A stretch of DNA of 64,000 nucleotides, taken from assembly GCF_030973515.1 (NCBI RefSeq), contig NZ_JARGZA010000017.1, positions 1 through 64,000 of the forward strand. Reading direction: 5' to 3'. Below the pieces are notes generated by a model. That model ran no database searches. It was not told the origin of the DNA and saw nothing but the letters and a program-made list of their open reading frames with translations. Made by a program: the position numbers and the translations under genes. Each line of letters begins with the position of its first letter. The first letter of the stretch is position 1. Source of the stretch: Jannaschia maritima. Its GTDB lineage: Bacteria > Pseudomonadota > Alphaproteobacteria > Rhodobacterales > Rhodobacteraceae. This document shows positions 53,045 through 62,548 of the stretch, piece after piece.

Positions 53045-53485
53045 TCAGAGGGGGAGCACGATGCAGATGCCATAGCATCTCTGGCAGGCCGCCCGGATGC
53101 CGCGCTGCTCCACCAGGGAGACCTGCCCGTCCGAGATCTCGAAGACCTCTCGTCCCTCGGGGATCTCGGCATCCTCGGGAGGTGAAAGGTCCCCGCCGTC
53201 GGTATCGACATAATGAGCGTGGAAGCCATCGGGGATGGGAATGCCTACATCTTCCAGCCTTGCCGAGAGATAGCCGGTCGGATCGGCCTTGAACGCCGAC
53301 GCTTCCTCCGGCGACTTGTTGACGTAGCGACTGACCATCGACAGAACCGGCAGGATCGGTGCCTCGCCGCTGGCGGCACACGTTCCGACCGCCACCCAGC
53401 CGTCGTTCCGGCATCGCAAGAGGGAGCCGAACCTACAGATCTCGGCGCCTTCGCTGTATTCCTCGCCGTCGTACAAGCAGCCCAT
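53045..53485 (-). CDS. hypothetical Cys-rich protein with nitrile-hydratase-leader-like segment
   Basis: This 146-residue protein was not matched to a named family. The N-terminal module (residues 2-~35) has four Cys: GCLYDGEEYSEGAEICR, LLRC, GTC. The middle (~65-95) reads KADPTGYLSARLED then VGIPIPDGFHAHYVDTD, resembling the ADP...LxxxGI-x-LP-x-G-x-x-x-x-V pattern of nitrile-hydratase-type leader peptides (NHLP). The C-terminus is AACQRCYGICIVLPL. ATG 53485 has GGAG 6 nt upstream and is better than 53491. No modifying enzyme lies nearby. A RiPP precursor role is only a suggestion. Confidence 0.5.
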   Translation of the reverse strand: MGCLYDGEEYSEGAEICRFGSLLRCRNDGWVAVGTCAASGEAPILPVLSMVSRYVNKSPEEASAFKADPTGYLSARLEDVGIPIPDGFHAHYVDTDGGDLSPPEDAEIPEGREVFEISDGQVSLVEQRGIRAACQRCYGICIVLPL

Positions 53486-53557
53486 CGTCATCTCCGTTTG
53501 CAGAGCTTTAGAATGGGCGTTCGTGACCGTGCCGCCTACGTCGTGAAATCGATACCT

Positions 53558-54337
53558 TTACGGGCCGATTCGCGCCGCTCGGACAGCTTTCGCGACCGCC
53601 TCCTCTCGGGTCTTCGCGTTCAGCTTCCAGCGTGCCGATCGCAGATGCTTCGTCACCATCGCCTCGCTGATCCCCATCGCGTCGGCGATCCGCGCGTTCA
53701 TCATCCCGCCCGCCAGCAACCGAAGCGCCTGGGCTTCCCGCACCGATAGTTCGCGCCTGCGGATTGGCAGGAGATCGGTCGCCGACGCACTTTCGGGCCA
53801 GTCGAGCCACGGCAGGAGCAATCGGATCGCGGTTTCTATTCGATGGAGGTTCTCCGTGTCCATGACCTCGGATGGTTCGAGCTTCGAGCAATAGGTGATC
53901 GTGTTCGCCCCCGAACTCGGCGTCGGTCGTGCGGTCAGGCACACGATCGAACGCTCCCCCGAATCACGGACGAAACCCGCGAAAGACCCGTGCTGGGGAA
54001 TCGTCTCGTAGATGCTACGATCCGCAGTCCGCCATCGTAGAGGATGCCGGCTCCATGCGGCGTGCTTGACGATGAAGTCCGACGCATGGAACTCCTCGTC
54101 GACGTAGGTTTCCAACGTCGCCTCTGCCAACGTGCTTCGAAACCAAAAGGATCGGCCTTCCTGCTCGCAAATGGCTGCGGCGTTCACGGCTGTCGCACCC
54201 AGTCCCTCCAACGTTCGCTGGATTGCCGTCCACCTGTCATCCGGAGAGGCGGCGACGAGCATCCTTTCCGCGATGTCGGCGGCAAGCCGTCGGTCGCGTT
54301 CCCGAATTGTGGACCCGTTCGCTGAGTCAATCGCCAT
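53558..54337 (-). CDS. LuxR family transcriptional regulator with autoinducer-binding-like domain
   Basis: This 259-residue protein has an N-terminal domain with aromatic residues (CEQEGRSFWFRSTL, HASDFIVKHAAWSRHPLRW) consistent with the LuxR acyl-homoserine-lactone-binding fold. The C-terminal helix-turn-helix is ELSVREAQALRLLAGGMMNA followed by RIADAMGISEAMVTKHLRSA. No LuxI synthase is nearby, so it is a solo. The two island genes downstream on the same strand may be its targets. ATG 54337 lacks a Shine-Dalgarno. Confidence 0.8.
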   Translation of the reverse strand: MAIDSANGSTIRERDRRLAADIAERMLVAASPDDRWTAIQRTLEGLGATAVNAAAICEQEGRSFWFRSTLAEATLETYVDEEFHASDFIVKHAAWSRHPLRWRTADRSIYETIPQHGSFAGFVRDSGERSIVCLTARPTPSSGANTITYCSKLEPSEVMDTENLHRIETAIRLLLPWLDWPESASATDLLPIRRRELSVREAQALRLLAGGMMNARIADAMGISEAMVTKHLRSARWKLNAKTREEAVAKAVRAARIGP

Positions 54338-54642
54338 CGAAAGACACGATAGCGGAACCGACCCCTCATGTATGCAGTTGAGCGCGGCTCGCTGGTGTGC
54401 GCCTACACCGAGACCGCCTAAGTGAAGCACCGACACCGAAGTTTCGGTCAAACAGGTTCTCTTCGACGATACCTCACGAGCTGGACCGTCGAGCACGCCG
54501 CCTTCGGGACCTGCCGCGATGCCTTCGCATCCGACGAGCAGCGGAGGGCGGGAGCCATTCGCCCGGTTTCGACACAGACGCGCCCATCGCAGGCTCACCC
54601 CCTTTACCCCACCCTAACACCCCCCATGCCATCCCTCCCGGC
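54338..54642. other. 305-bp divergent gap between luxR-like gene and comM
   Basis: The gap separates the divergent LuxR-type and comM genes and has lower G+C near the LuxR side. It holds the inverted repeat at 54435-54448. No gene or clear promoter is seen otherwise. Confidence 0.5.
54435..54448. promoter_or_regulatory. candidate operator upstream of the LuxR-type gene
   Basis: ACCGAA-GT-TTCGGT is a perfect 6-bp dyad with a 2-bp spacer, about 100 bp upstream of the LuxR start. It does not match the classical lux box. It is proposed only because of its place. Confidence 0.3.
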
Positions 54643-56160
54643 ATGACCCTCGCCCGCACCACCACCGTCGCCTTCGAAGGGTTGGAGGCCCGGCCCGTGG
54701 ACGTGCAATGCGCGGTCACGCCGGGGCTGCCGTATCTCGGGATCGTGGGACTGCCCGACAAGGCCGTGTCGGAAGCGAAGGACCGCATCCGGACCGCGCT
54801 GGCGGAGCTGGGCATCGCCCTGCCCGCGCGGCGCATCATCGTGAACCTGTCGCCTGCCGACCTGCCGAAGGAAGGCGCGCATTTCGACCTGCCCATCGCG
54901 CTATCGCTGCTCGCTGCGCTCGACGTCGTGCCGGCCGATGCGGTGGCCGACGCCCTGTCCATCGGGGGGATGTCGCTCGACGGCGCGTTGGAGGCGGTCG
55001 CCGGCGCCCTGCCTGCCGCGGTGGCCGCGAAGGATCTGGGTCGCCTGCTCCTTTGTCCCGCCGCCTGCGGGCCGGAGGCCGCCTGGGTCGATCCCGACAA
55101 CGTCCTGCCCGCCCCGTCCCTGGGCGCGCTGATCGACCACCTGACGGGGCGGATGCCTTTGCAGCCCGCTGCCAGCGCCCGCCTGCCCGCGCCGCCCCCG
55201 CGCGCCGATCTGCGCGAGGTCCGCGGTCAGGAACGCGCCAAGCGCGCGCTAGAGATCGCGGCCGCAGGCCGCCACCACCTGTTCCTCGTCGGCCCGCCGG
55301 GGTCGGGCAAGTCCATGCTCGCCGCCCGCCTGCCCACGATCCTGCCGCCGCTGACGGCCGCCGAATCGCTCGAAACGTCGATGATCCACAGCCTCGCTGG
55401 CACCCTGCCCGAAGGCGGCGTCCTACAGGCCCGCCCGTTCCAGGAACCCCACCACACCGCGTCGGTGGCCGCCATCGCGGGCGGGGGCCGCCGCGCGGGG
55501 CCTGGCCAGATCAGCCTAGCCCATAACGGCGTGCTCTTCATGGACGAGTTCCCGGAGTTCCCGCGCCCCGTGCTGGAGACGCTGCGCCAGCCCATCGAGA
55601 CCGGGGAGGTCGTGATCGCGCGGGCCAACGCGCATGTCCGCTATCCCTGCCGGTTCCTCTTGATCGCCGCCGCGAACCCGTGCCGCTGCGGGATGTTGTT
55701 CGACGCCGACGCCGCCTGCTCCCGCGCACCCGGCTGCGGCGAGGAGTACCTGGCAAAGATCTCGGGGCCCTTGATGGACCGCTTCGACCTGCGGCTGGAG
55801 GTACCGGCCGTTCCCGTCTCCGACCTGACGCTGCCGCCCACGGGCGAGACGTCCGAACGGGTGGCCGCCCGCGTGGCCGACGCGCGCGAGGTGCAGGCCG
55901 AACGCTATGCCGGGATGGACGACGTGCGCGTCAACGCGGACCTGTCGGGCGACCGCCTGACGGACCTGGCCGCGCCCGACGCGGCCGCGCGGGACCTGCT
56001 GGACGGCGCCGTTGCGCGCATGAAGCTGTCGGCGCGCGGCTATCATCGGGTGCTAAAGGTTGCGCGCACCATCGCGGACCTCGACAGCTCCGGCGACATA
56101 GGCCGCGCCCACGTGGCGGAGGCGCTGAGCTACCGCCTCGTAGTGGGCAGCGCGGCCTAG
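54643..56160 (+). CDS. comM: YifB/ComM family Mg chelatase-like AAA+ ATPase
   Basis: This 505-residue hexameric helicase drives branch migration in natural transformation and recombination. The N-terminal Lon-like domain (VDVQCAVTPGLPYLGIVGLP) is followed by the AAA+ core, with Walker A VGPPGSGKSMLAARLP (~220-235), Walker B GVLFMDEFPEF and AAANPCRCG. The C-terminal Mg-chelatase part ends YHRVLKVARTIADLD. The start is placed at ATG 54643; no Shine-Dalgarno is evident. Confidence 0.95.
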   Translation: MTLARTTTVAFEGLEARPVDVQCAVTPGLPYLGIVGLPDKAVSEAKDRIRTALAELGIALPARRIIVNLSPADLPKEGAHFDLPIALSLLAALDVVPADAVADALSIGGMSLDGALEAVAGALPAAVAAKDLGRLLLCPAACGPEAAWVDPDNVLPAPSLGALIDHLTGRMPLQPAASARLPAPPPRADLREVRGQERAKRALEIAAAGRHHLFLVGPPGSGKSMLAARLPTILPPLTAAESLETSMIHSLAGTLPEGGVLQARPFQEPHHTASVAAIAGGGRRAGPGQISLAHNGVLFMDEFPEFPRPVLETLRQPIETGEVVIARANAHVRYPCRFLLIAAANPCRCGMLFDADAACSRAPGCGEEYLAKISGPLMDRFDLRLEVPAVPVSDLTLPPTGETSERVAARVADAREVQAERYAGMDDVRVNADLSGDRLTDLAAPDAAARDLLDGAVARMKLSARGYHRVLKVARTIADLDSSGDIGRAHVAEALSYRLVVGSAA

Positions 56161-56247
56161 GCCCGACGCCCCGTTCGGAACGGTCCTGCATCACAGCACG
56201 TCGAACTTAAGCGGCGATCCTCGTATGTACGGTGGACGTTGCGCGCC

Positions 56248-57195
56248 TCAACCGACCCGCCGCTCGACCGCCTCCCAGATGGCGGCGGCGGCGTTCGTGC
56301 CGTCGAACCGCTCGAGTTCCTGCAGTCCGGTGGGCGAGGTGAGGTTGATCTCCGTCAGCCAGTCGCCGATCACGTCGATGCCCACGAAGACCTGCCCGTG
56401 CTCGCGCAGGCGCGGACCGATCCAGGCGCAGATCTCGCGGTCGCGGTCGGTCAGCGCGACCTTCTCGGGGCGCCCGCCCACATGCATGTTGGACCGCGTC
56501 TGACCCTCGGCGGGGATGCGGTTGATCGCACCCACCGGCTCCCCGTTCACCAGGATCACACGCTTGTCGCCCTTCGACACGGCGGGCAGGAACTTCTGCA
56601 TGATCAGGGGCTCGCGATTCATCACGGCGAACAGCTCGTGCAGCGAATCGAGGTTACGGTCCTCCGGCGTCAGGCGGAACACCCCCGCCCCCCCGTTGCC
56701 ATAGAGCGGCTTCAGGATGACGTCGCCATGGCGCGCGCGGAACTCCTTCAGCAGGGCCAGGCTTCGCGCGACGGCCGTGGGCGGCGTCAGGTCGGGGAAG
56801 TCCAGCACCATCAGCTTCTCGGGCCAGCCGCGGACCCAGGTCGGGTCGTTGACGACCAGCGTGGCGGGGTGGATCCGGTCCAGAAGGTGCGTGGTGGTGA
56901 TGTAGGCCATGTCGAAGGGCGGGTCCTGGCGCAGCCACACGACGTCCATGTCCGCCAGGTCTACCTCCCGCACGGGTCCGAACGTGACGTGGTTCCCCCG
57001 TTCGCGCCGCAACTCCATATCTTGCCCGCGCGCCAGGATGCGCCCCTCGACGTAGGCAATGGAATCAGGGGTATAGTGGAACAGCGCATGGCCCCGCGCC
57101 TGCGCTTCCAGGGCGATGCGGAACGTGCTGTCGGCGTCGATGTCGACGCCCGGCATCGGGTCCATCTGGAACGCGACCTTCAGGGATTGGGGCAT
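56248..57195 (-). CDS. gshB: glutathione synthase
   Basis: This 315-residue ATP-grasp ligase adds glycine to gamma-glutamylcysteine. It starts [20 protein letters not shown], with the ATP-grasp loops [17 protein letters not shown] and [18 protein letters not shown] and the C-terminal [20 protein letters not shown]. The length is standard. GGAGGT is just upstream. It is the last of the rsmI-yraN-gshB run. Confidence 0.97.
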   Translation of the reverse strand: MPQSLKVAFQMDPMPGVDIDADSTFRIALEAQARGHALFHYTPDSIAYVEGRILARGQDMELRRERGNHVTFGPVREVDLADMDVVWLRQDPPFDMAYITTTHLLDRIHPATLVVNDPTWVRGWPEKLMVLDFPDLTPPTAVARSLALLKEFRARHGDVILKPLYGNGGAGVFRLTPEDRNLDSLHELFAVMNREPLIMQKFLPAVSKGDKRVILVNGEPVGAINRIPAEGQTRSNMHVGGRPEKVALTDRDREICAWIGPRLREHGQVFVGIDVIGDWLTEINLTSPTGLQELERFDGTNAAAAIWEAVERRVG

Positions 57196-57275
57196 GGGAC
57201 CTCCGCCGAGCTGCGTGGCCTAGATGGCGCGCGGCGGGGGCCGTGTCCACGCCCGCGGGCGTGCATCCGCGCGCA

Positions 57276-57626
57276 TCACATCAGCGCGTTCTCGATCACG
57301 TCCACGATGCCCTGGCCATCCACCAGGGCGACGTCGAAGCGCATGGGCGTCAGGGCGTCCCGCCCGTTGCGGTCGAGCCAGTCCTGCGCGCTGACCTGCA
57401 GGCGCGCGACCTGCGCGGGACGGATCCGCTGCGCCGCGGCATGGTGGGTGGCGGACGCCTTGACCTCGACGAAGACGATCTCCGCGCCGCAATCGACGAT
57501 CAGGTCGATCTCGCCCCCCTTGCCGCGCCAGCGTCGGGCCAGGACGACGTGGCCACGCGCCTCGTACCAGCGCCCGACCGACCCCTCCGCCGCTAGGCCG
57601 GCGTGATGGTTCACCCCCTTCGTCAC
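57276..57626 (-). CDS. YraN family (UPF0102) endonuclease-like protein
   Basis: This 116-residue protein has a restriction-endonuclease-like fold: AEGSVGRWYEARGHVVLARR, GGEIDLIVDCGAEIVFVEVKA with the E-x-D...ExK catalytic pattern, and FDVALVD. Its function is unknown. The GTG start overlaps the rsmI stop. Confidence 0.9.
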   Translation of the reverse strand: MTKGVNHHAGLAAEGSVGRWYEARGHVVLARRWRGKGGEIDLIVDCGAEIVFVEVKASATHHAAAQRIRPAQVARLQVSAQDWLDRNGRDALTPMRFDVALVDGQGIVDVIENALM

Positions 57627-58483
57627 CCCTTCATCTCCAGCGCCAGCGCATAGACGCGCTTGCGGGGCACGCCGGTGGCCTCGGTCACGGCCTGCACCGC
57701 GGCCTTCGTCCCCTCGGTGGCCAGGCGGTCAACCAGCATCGCGCGCAGGTCGTCGTCCGTGGCGGCGGCGGGGGCGGCCCGGTCGATCAGGACCACGATC
57801 TCGCCCTTGGGGGGCTCGGCATCCGCGCGCGCGGCCAGGGTGGGCAGGTCGCCGGACCAGACGTCCTCGAACCGCTTCGTCAGCTCGCGGCACAGGCGAG
57901 CGTCCCGCGAGCCCAGCACGGCGGCGGCGTCGGTCAGCATCGCCGCCACGCGCTTGGGGCTTTCGTAGAGGACCAGCGTCGCGGGCACGGTGCCCAGTTC
58001 CGCCAGGGCCGTGCGACGCGCCTGCGCCTTCGGCGGCAGGAAGCCCGCGAATAGGAACCGGTCGGTCGGCAGCCCAGCCACGCAGAGCGCCGCGAGGACC
58101 GCGCTCGCCCCCGGCGCGGCGCGCACCGCGGCACCCCGCGCCCGCGCGTCGACCGCCAAGCGGAACCCCGGATCGGCCACCAGCGGGGTCCCGGCCTCCG
58201 AGGCGTAGGCGACGGACTTCCCCTCGGCTAGAGCGCCCAGCAGCCGGGGGCGCACCCGTTCGCCGTTGTGGTCGTGATAGGCCACGAGCGGCCGGTCCCC
58301 CAGGGCGATGCCGTGGATGTCCATGAGCCGGCGCAGGGCGCGCGTGTCCTCCGCCGCCAGGACGTCGGCACCCGCCAGCAGGTCCAGCGCGCGCAGCGTG
58401 ATGTCGCGGGCCGCGCCGATGGGCACGGCCACCAGGTGCAGCGCGGCCTCCACGGCGGGGGCGGATCGGCCGGTTTCCGTCAT
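57623..58483 (-). CDS. rsmI: 16S rRNA (cytidine(1402)-2'-O)-methyltransferase
   Basis: This 286-residue methyltransferase has the family blocks LHLVAVPIGAARDITLRAL, DVLAAEDTRALRRLM, YHDHNGE, ASEAGTPLVADPGFRLA and LVLYESPKRV. It methylates the ribosomal P-site region together with RsmH. The start at 58483 has AAAGGG 8 nt upstream. It is divergent from the LpoA-like gene. Confidence 0.95.
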   Translation of the reverse strand: MTETGRSAPAVEAALHLVAVPIGAARDITLRALDLLAGADVLAAEDTRALRRLMDIHGIALGDRPLVAYHDHNGERVRPRLLGALAEGKSVAYASEAGTPLVADPGFRLAVDARARGAAVRAAPGASAVLAALCVAGLPTDRFLFAGFLPPKAQARRTALAELGTVPATLVLYESPKRVAAMLTDAAAVLGSRDARLCRELTKRFEDVWSGDLPTLAARADAEPPKGEIVVLIDRAAPAAATDDDLRAMLVDRLATEGTKAAVQAVTEATGVPRKRVYALALEMKG

Positions 58484-58565
58484 CGCGCGCCCTTTCGATC
58501 GGGGTCGTTTACTCCGCCCCGGGGGCGGCCTAGCTTCGCCCCTATCACGTTCGGGAGAGACGCAC

Positions 58566-59756
58566 ATGCCGCACCGCACCACCAGCGCCGGGACACCGTT
58601 CCTGGCCCGCCTCCGCCGGGCCGCCCTGGCCGTCCTGGTCCTGGGGGGCGTCGCGGCCTGCGAGGTCCCATCGCCCCGCGGGACGGTGGGCGGCGCGGGC
58701 GTCGGCGGCGACGGACCCGTCCAGGTGGCGCTGCTGGTGCCTTATGGCTCGGCGCGCGGCTCGGACGGAACCGTCGCCCGGTCGCTGGAGAACGCGGCCC
58801 GCCTAGCGGTGGCCGATCTGGGCCCGGGCGCGGTCAACCTGGCCGTGTTCCCGACGCAGGGCACCCCGGGGGGCGCGCAGGCCGCGGCCCAGCAGGCCAT
58901 CGCGGGGGGCGCGCAGGTCATCCTGGGCCCGCTCTATGCCGAGAATGCGGCCGCGGCGGGCGTGGCGGCGGCCGGATCCGGCATCCCGGTCCTGTCGTTC
59001 TCGAACAACACGGACATCGCGGGGGGCAACGTCTGGGTCCTGGGCAACACGTTCCAGAACACCGCGAGCCGGATCCTGGCCTTCGCCGCCAGCCAGGGCC
59101 GGGACCGCGTGGTCCTGACCCATGCCGACACCGCCGCGGGCGCGGTGGCCCGCGACGCGGTGCTGCAGGCGGGCGCGCGCACGGGGGCACAGATCACCGG
59201 CACGGTCGGCTATGGCCTGTCGCAGGCGGGCATCTCCGCCGCCGTGCCCACCATCGCGGAGGCGGCGCGCGGTTCGAACGCCAACGCCGTCTTCCTGACG
59301 GGGAACACGGCGGGCGACCTGCCCGTCATCTCGCAACTCCTGTCAGAAACGGGCATCGGGGGCGAGGCGTTCCGCTATCTCGGGCTGACCCGGTGGGACG
59401 TGCCCAGCGAGGCGCTGGAACTGTCCAGCCTGCAGGGGGGATACTTCACCCTGCCCGACCCGAACGCGACCGCGCAGTTCCGATCCCGCTATGCCGCGAA
59501 CTACGGCGGGGGGCCGCATCCGCTCGCAGGGCTGGCCTATGACGGCATCGCCGCCGTCGGCGCCATCGCGGCGCGCGGCCAGACGGTGGGCCGGTCCACG
59601 CTGACCGCGGGGGGTGGCTTCGCGGGGACGGGCGGCGTATTCCGCTTGCTGGGCGACGGCACGAACCAGCGGGCGCTGGCGGTCGCCCAGGTCGTGAACC
59701 GAACAGCACAGGTGGTCAGCCCTGCCCCCAGCAGCCTCCGCGGCGCCGGCTTCTAG
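58566..59756 (+). CDS. penicillin-binding protein activator (LpoA-like lipoprotein)
   Basis: This 396-residue lipoprotein has a signal ending in the lipobox VLGGVAAC, then a periplasmic-binding-protein-like domain: QVALLVPYGSARGSDGTVAR, VILGPLYAENAAAAGVAAAG, SFSNNTDIAGGNVWVLGNT and a late AGLAYDGIAAVGAIA. In gammaproteobacteria LpoA activates PBP1A from the outer membrane; the alphaproteobacterial homolog is assumed to act likewise. GGGAGAGA precedes the ATG. Confidence 0.9.
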   Translation: MPHRTTSAGTPFLARLRRAALAVLVLGGVAACEVPSPRGTVGGAGVGGDGPVQVALLVPYGSARGSDGTVARSLENAARLAVADLGPGAVNLAVFPTQGTPGGAQAAAQQAIAGGAQVILGPLYAENAAAAGVAAAGSGIPVLSFSNNTDIAGGNVWVLGNTFQNTASRILAFAASQGRDRVVLTHADTAAGAVARDAVLQAGARTGAQITGTVGYGLSQAGISAAVPTIAEAARGSNANAVFLTGNTAGDLPVISQLLSETGIGGEAFRYLGLTRWDVPSEALELSSLQGGYFTLPDPNATAQFRSRYAANYGGGPHPLAGLAYDGIAAVGAIAARGQTVGRSTLTAGGGFAGTGGVFRLLGDGTNQRALAVAQVVNRTAQVVSPAPSSLRGAGF

Positions 59757-59844
59757 CGAACCCCGCACCGCCCCCTCCGATCCGCTCGACCAATCGGTCG
59801 ACGAGCTGATCGCCCCCGCCGGGGCGATCTTCGACGCCGACGCC

Positions 59845-62544
59845 GTGGCCGCCGCGCTGGCCCGGGCGACCGACGGGATGGGGCCGGGCGACGCGATGGC
59901 GCTGCGACGCGCGACGGTGGGCGTCCTGCGGACGGCCCTGGCCCGCGGCCGCGACGCCATCGCCGCGGGCTTCTCCGACCGCCCCGGCCGCGCCCGCATC
60001 GTCACGCGGGCCTATGCCTATCTAACGGACAACCTGGTCCGGACGGTCCACCACACGGCCGTCACCCGCCTGCATCCCTGCCCCAACCCGACGGAGGGCG
60101 AGCGGTTCGCGATCCTGGGGGTCGGCGGCTATGGCCGGGCGGAAATGGCGCCCTTCTCGGACGTGGACCTTCTGTTCCTGACGCCCACGAAGGTCACGCC
60201 CTGGATCGAATCGGTGGTGGAATCGATCCTCTACATGCTGTGGGACCTGAAGCTGAAGGTCGGCCACGCCACCCGCACGGTCCGCGAATGCCTGGCGCTG
60301 GGGCGCGAGGACATGACCATCCGCACCGCCATGCTGGAGCAGCGCCACGTCTGCGGCGAGGCGGCCCTGTCGGCCACCCTGCGCGACACGCTGTGGTCGG
60401 AGCTGTTCACCCGCACCGCCCCCGAATTCATCGAGGCCAAGCTGGGGGAACGCGACGCCCGCCACCGCAAGCAGGGCGGCGCCCGCTACGTGTTGGAACC
60501 CAACGTGAAGGAAGCGAAGGGCGGCCTGCGCGACCTGCAATGCCTGTATTGGATCGCCAAGTACCGCTATGGCGTGCGCGACGCCGCCGACCTGGTGCCC
60601 CTGGGCGTCTTCCTGCCGGACGAGTTCGCCGCCTTCGAGGCTGCGGACCGCTTCCTGTGGTGCGTCCGCTGCCACCTTCACCTGATCGCCGGCCGCGCCG
60701 CCGACATGCTGACCTTCGACATGCAGGTCGAGGTGGCGGAGCGGATGGGGTACGCCGACGGCGGCGGGCGTCTGGGCGTCGAGCACTTCATGCAGTCCTA
60801 TTTCCGGCACGCGACCGCGGTGGGCGACCTGACGCGCATCCTGCTGACCGCCCTGGAGGCCGAGAACGCGAAGTCCGAACCGGGCCTGCTGGGCTTCCTG
60901 AAGCGGCGCCGCAAGGTCGCCCCCCCCTACGAGGTCCGTCAGGGCCGCCTGGACGTGATCGACGCGGATGCGTTCCTGTCCGACCGGCTGAACATCCTGC
61001 GCATCTTCGCGGAGGCCCTGCGCACCGGCCTTCTGCTGCACCCACACGCCATGCGCCTCCTGAAGGCCAACCGCCACCTCGTCGACCGCGCCGTGCGCGA
61101 CGACCCGGAGGCCAACCGCATCTTCCTGTCGCTGCTGCTGAAGTACGGGAACCCCGAACGCGCGCTGCGCCGCATGAACGAGTTGGAGGTCCTGTCCGCG
61201 TTCATCCCGGAATTCGCGCCCATCGTCGCGATGATGCAGTTCAACATGTATCACAGCTACACGGTGGACGAGCACACGATCCAGGTGATCTCGACCCTGG
61301 CCGAGATCGAGCGCGGCGACCTGAAGGCCGACCTGCCCCTGGCCTCGGCCATCGTCGCGGGCGGGATCAACCGCCGCGTCCTCTATGTCGCGCTGCTGGT
61401 GCACGACATCGGCAAGGGCCGGTCGGAGGACCATTCGATCCTGGGCGCCCGCATCGCGCGCGACGTGGCCCCCCGCCTGGGTCTGAAGCCCGCCGAATGC
61501 GAGACGGTGGAATGGCTGGTCCGCCACCATCTGCTGATGTCGGACGTGGCCCAGAAGCGCGACGTCACCGACCCCCGCACCCTGCGGGGCTTCGCCAAGG
61601 CGGTGGGCACGCGCGAACGGCTGGACCTGCTGACCCTCGTGACGGTCTGCGACATCCGCGGCGTGGGGCCCGGCGTGTGGAACAACTGGAAGGCCCAGAT
61701 GCTGCGCGCCCTGCACCGCGCCACCGCGGACGCCCTGGAGAACGGGCTGGAGGACCTGACGCGCACCACGCGCGAGGCGAAGGCCAAGCGACTGTTCCGC
61801 GGCGCCCTGCCCGACTGGACGGAAGCGCAACTGCGCGCCGAGATCGGGCGCCATTACGGCCCCTATTGGCAGGGCATTCCGACGGCGGCCCAGGTCCGTT
61901 TCGCCCATATGCTGGGGGACATCGACAACGGCGAGATCAAGGTCGAACTGGAAGCCGACGAGGACCGCGACGCCACGCGCGTCCTATTCGCGGGTCAGGA
62001 TCATCCGGGCATCTTCAGCCGCCTGGCCGGGGCATGCTCGCTTGTGGGGGCCAACATCGTGGACGCCCGGACCTACACGTCGAAGGACGGTTACGCCACC
62101 AGCACGTTCTGGTTGCAGGACGGCGAGGGCCACCCCTATGCGCCCGCGCGGCTGGCGCGGCTGAAGTCCATGATCGAACGCATCCTGGGGGGCGAGGTCG
62201 TGACCCGGAAGGCGCTGGAGGGGCGCGAGATCCGCAAGCGCGAGCGTCCCATCAAGGTGCCCACCACGGTCGCCTTCGACAACGACGGGTCCGAGATCTA
62301 CACCATCATCGAGGTCGATACCCGCGACCGGCCAGGCCTGCTCTACGACCTGACGCAGGCGCTTGCGGCGGCGAACGTCCAGATCAGCCAGGCGGTCATC
62401 GCCACCTACGGCGCGCAGGTCGTGGACGTGTTCTACGTCAAGGACCTGTTCGGTCTGAAGTTCTGGAGCAAGGGCAAGCAGCAGGCCCTGGAACGCCGCC
62501 TGCGCGACGCGGTCGGCCGCGCCGCCCGACGCGCGGGCGCCTGA
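59845..62544 (+). CDS. glnD: [protein-PII] uridylyltransferase, start uncertain
   Basis: This sensor of at least 899 residues uridylylates and deuridylylates PII according to glutamine. The nucleotidyltransferase site GVGGYGRAEMAPFSDVDLLF is near ~95-115, the HD motif VHDIGKGRSEDHS near ~535, and two ACT domains occupy ~720-890. GTG 59845 cuts short the usual N-terminus; in-frame sequence with similar character (LDQSVDELIAPAGAIFDADA) continues upstream. There is no ATG/GTG/TTG there; a CTG at 59722 has AGGTGG 7 nt upstream. murJ follows 4 bp later. Confidence 0.95.
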   Translation: MAAALARATDGMGPGDAMALRRATVGVLRTALARGRDAIAAGFSDRPGRARIVTRAYAYLTDNLVRTVHHTAVTRLHPCPNPTEGERFAILGVGGYGRAEMAPFSDVDLLFLTPTKVTPWIESVVESILYMLWDLKLKVGHATRTVRECLALGREDMTIRTAMLEQRHVCGEAALSATLRDTLWSELFTRTAPEFIEAKLGERDARHRKQGGARYVLEPNVKEAKGGLRDLQCLYWIAKYRYGVRDAADLVPLGVFLPDEFAAFEAADRFLWCVRCHLHLIAGRAADMLTFDMQVEVAERMGYADGGGRLGVEHFMQSYFRHATAVGDLTRILLTALEAENAKSEPGLLGFLKRRRKVAPPYEVRQGRLDVIDADAFLSDRLNILRIFAEALRTGLLLHPHAMRLLKANRHLVDRAVRDDPEANRIFLSLLLKYGNPERALRRMNELEVLSAFIPEFAPIVAMMQFNMYHSYTVDEHTIQVISTLAEIERGDLKADLPLASAIVAGGINRRVLYVALLVHDIGKGRSEDHSILGARIARDVAPRLGLKPAECETVEWLVRHHLLMSDVAQKRDVTDPRTLRGFAKAVGTRERLDLLTLVTVCDIRGVGPGVWNNWKAQMLRALHRATADALENGLEDLTRTTREAKAKRLFRGALPDWTEAQLRAEIGRHYGPYWQGIPTAAQVRFAHMLGDIDNGEIKVELEADEDRDATRVLFAGQDHPGIFSRLAGACSLVGANIVDARTYTSKDGYATSTFWLQDGEGHPYAPARLARLKSMIERILGGEVVTRKALEGREIRKRERPIKVPTTVAFDNDGSEIYTIIEVDTRDRPGLLYDLTQALAAANVQISQAVIATYGAQVVDVFYVKDLFGLKFWSKGKQQALERRLRDAVGRAARRAGA

Positions 62545-62548
62545 CCCG

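Noticed and set aside
60022-61908. A 628-codon minus-strand frame inside glnD
   Set aside because: Composition (Gln, Val, His, Gly runs) is that of an antisense shadow. The GlnD catalytic and HD motifs occupy the plus strand.
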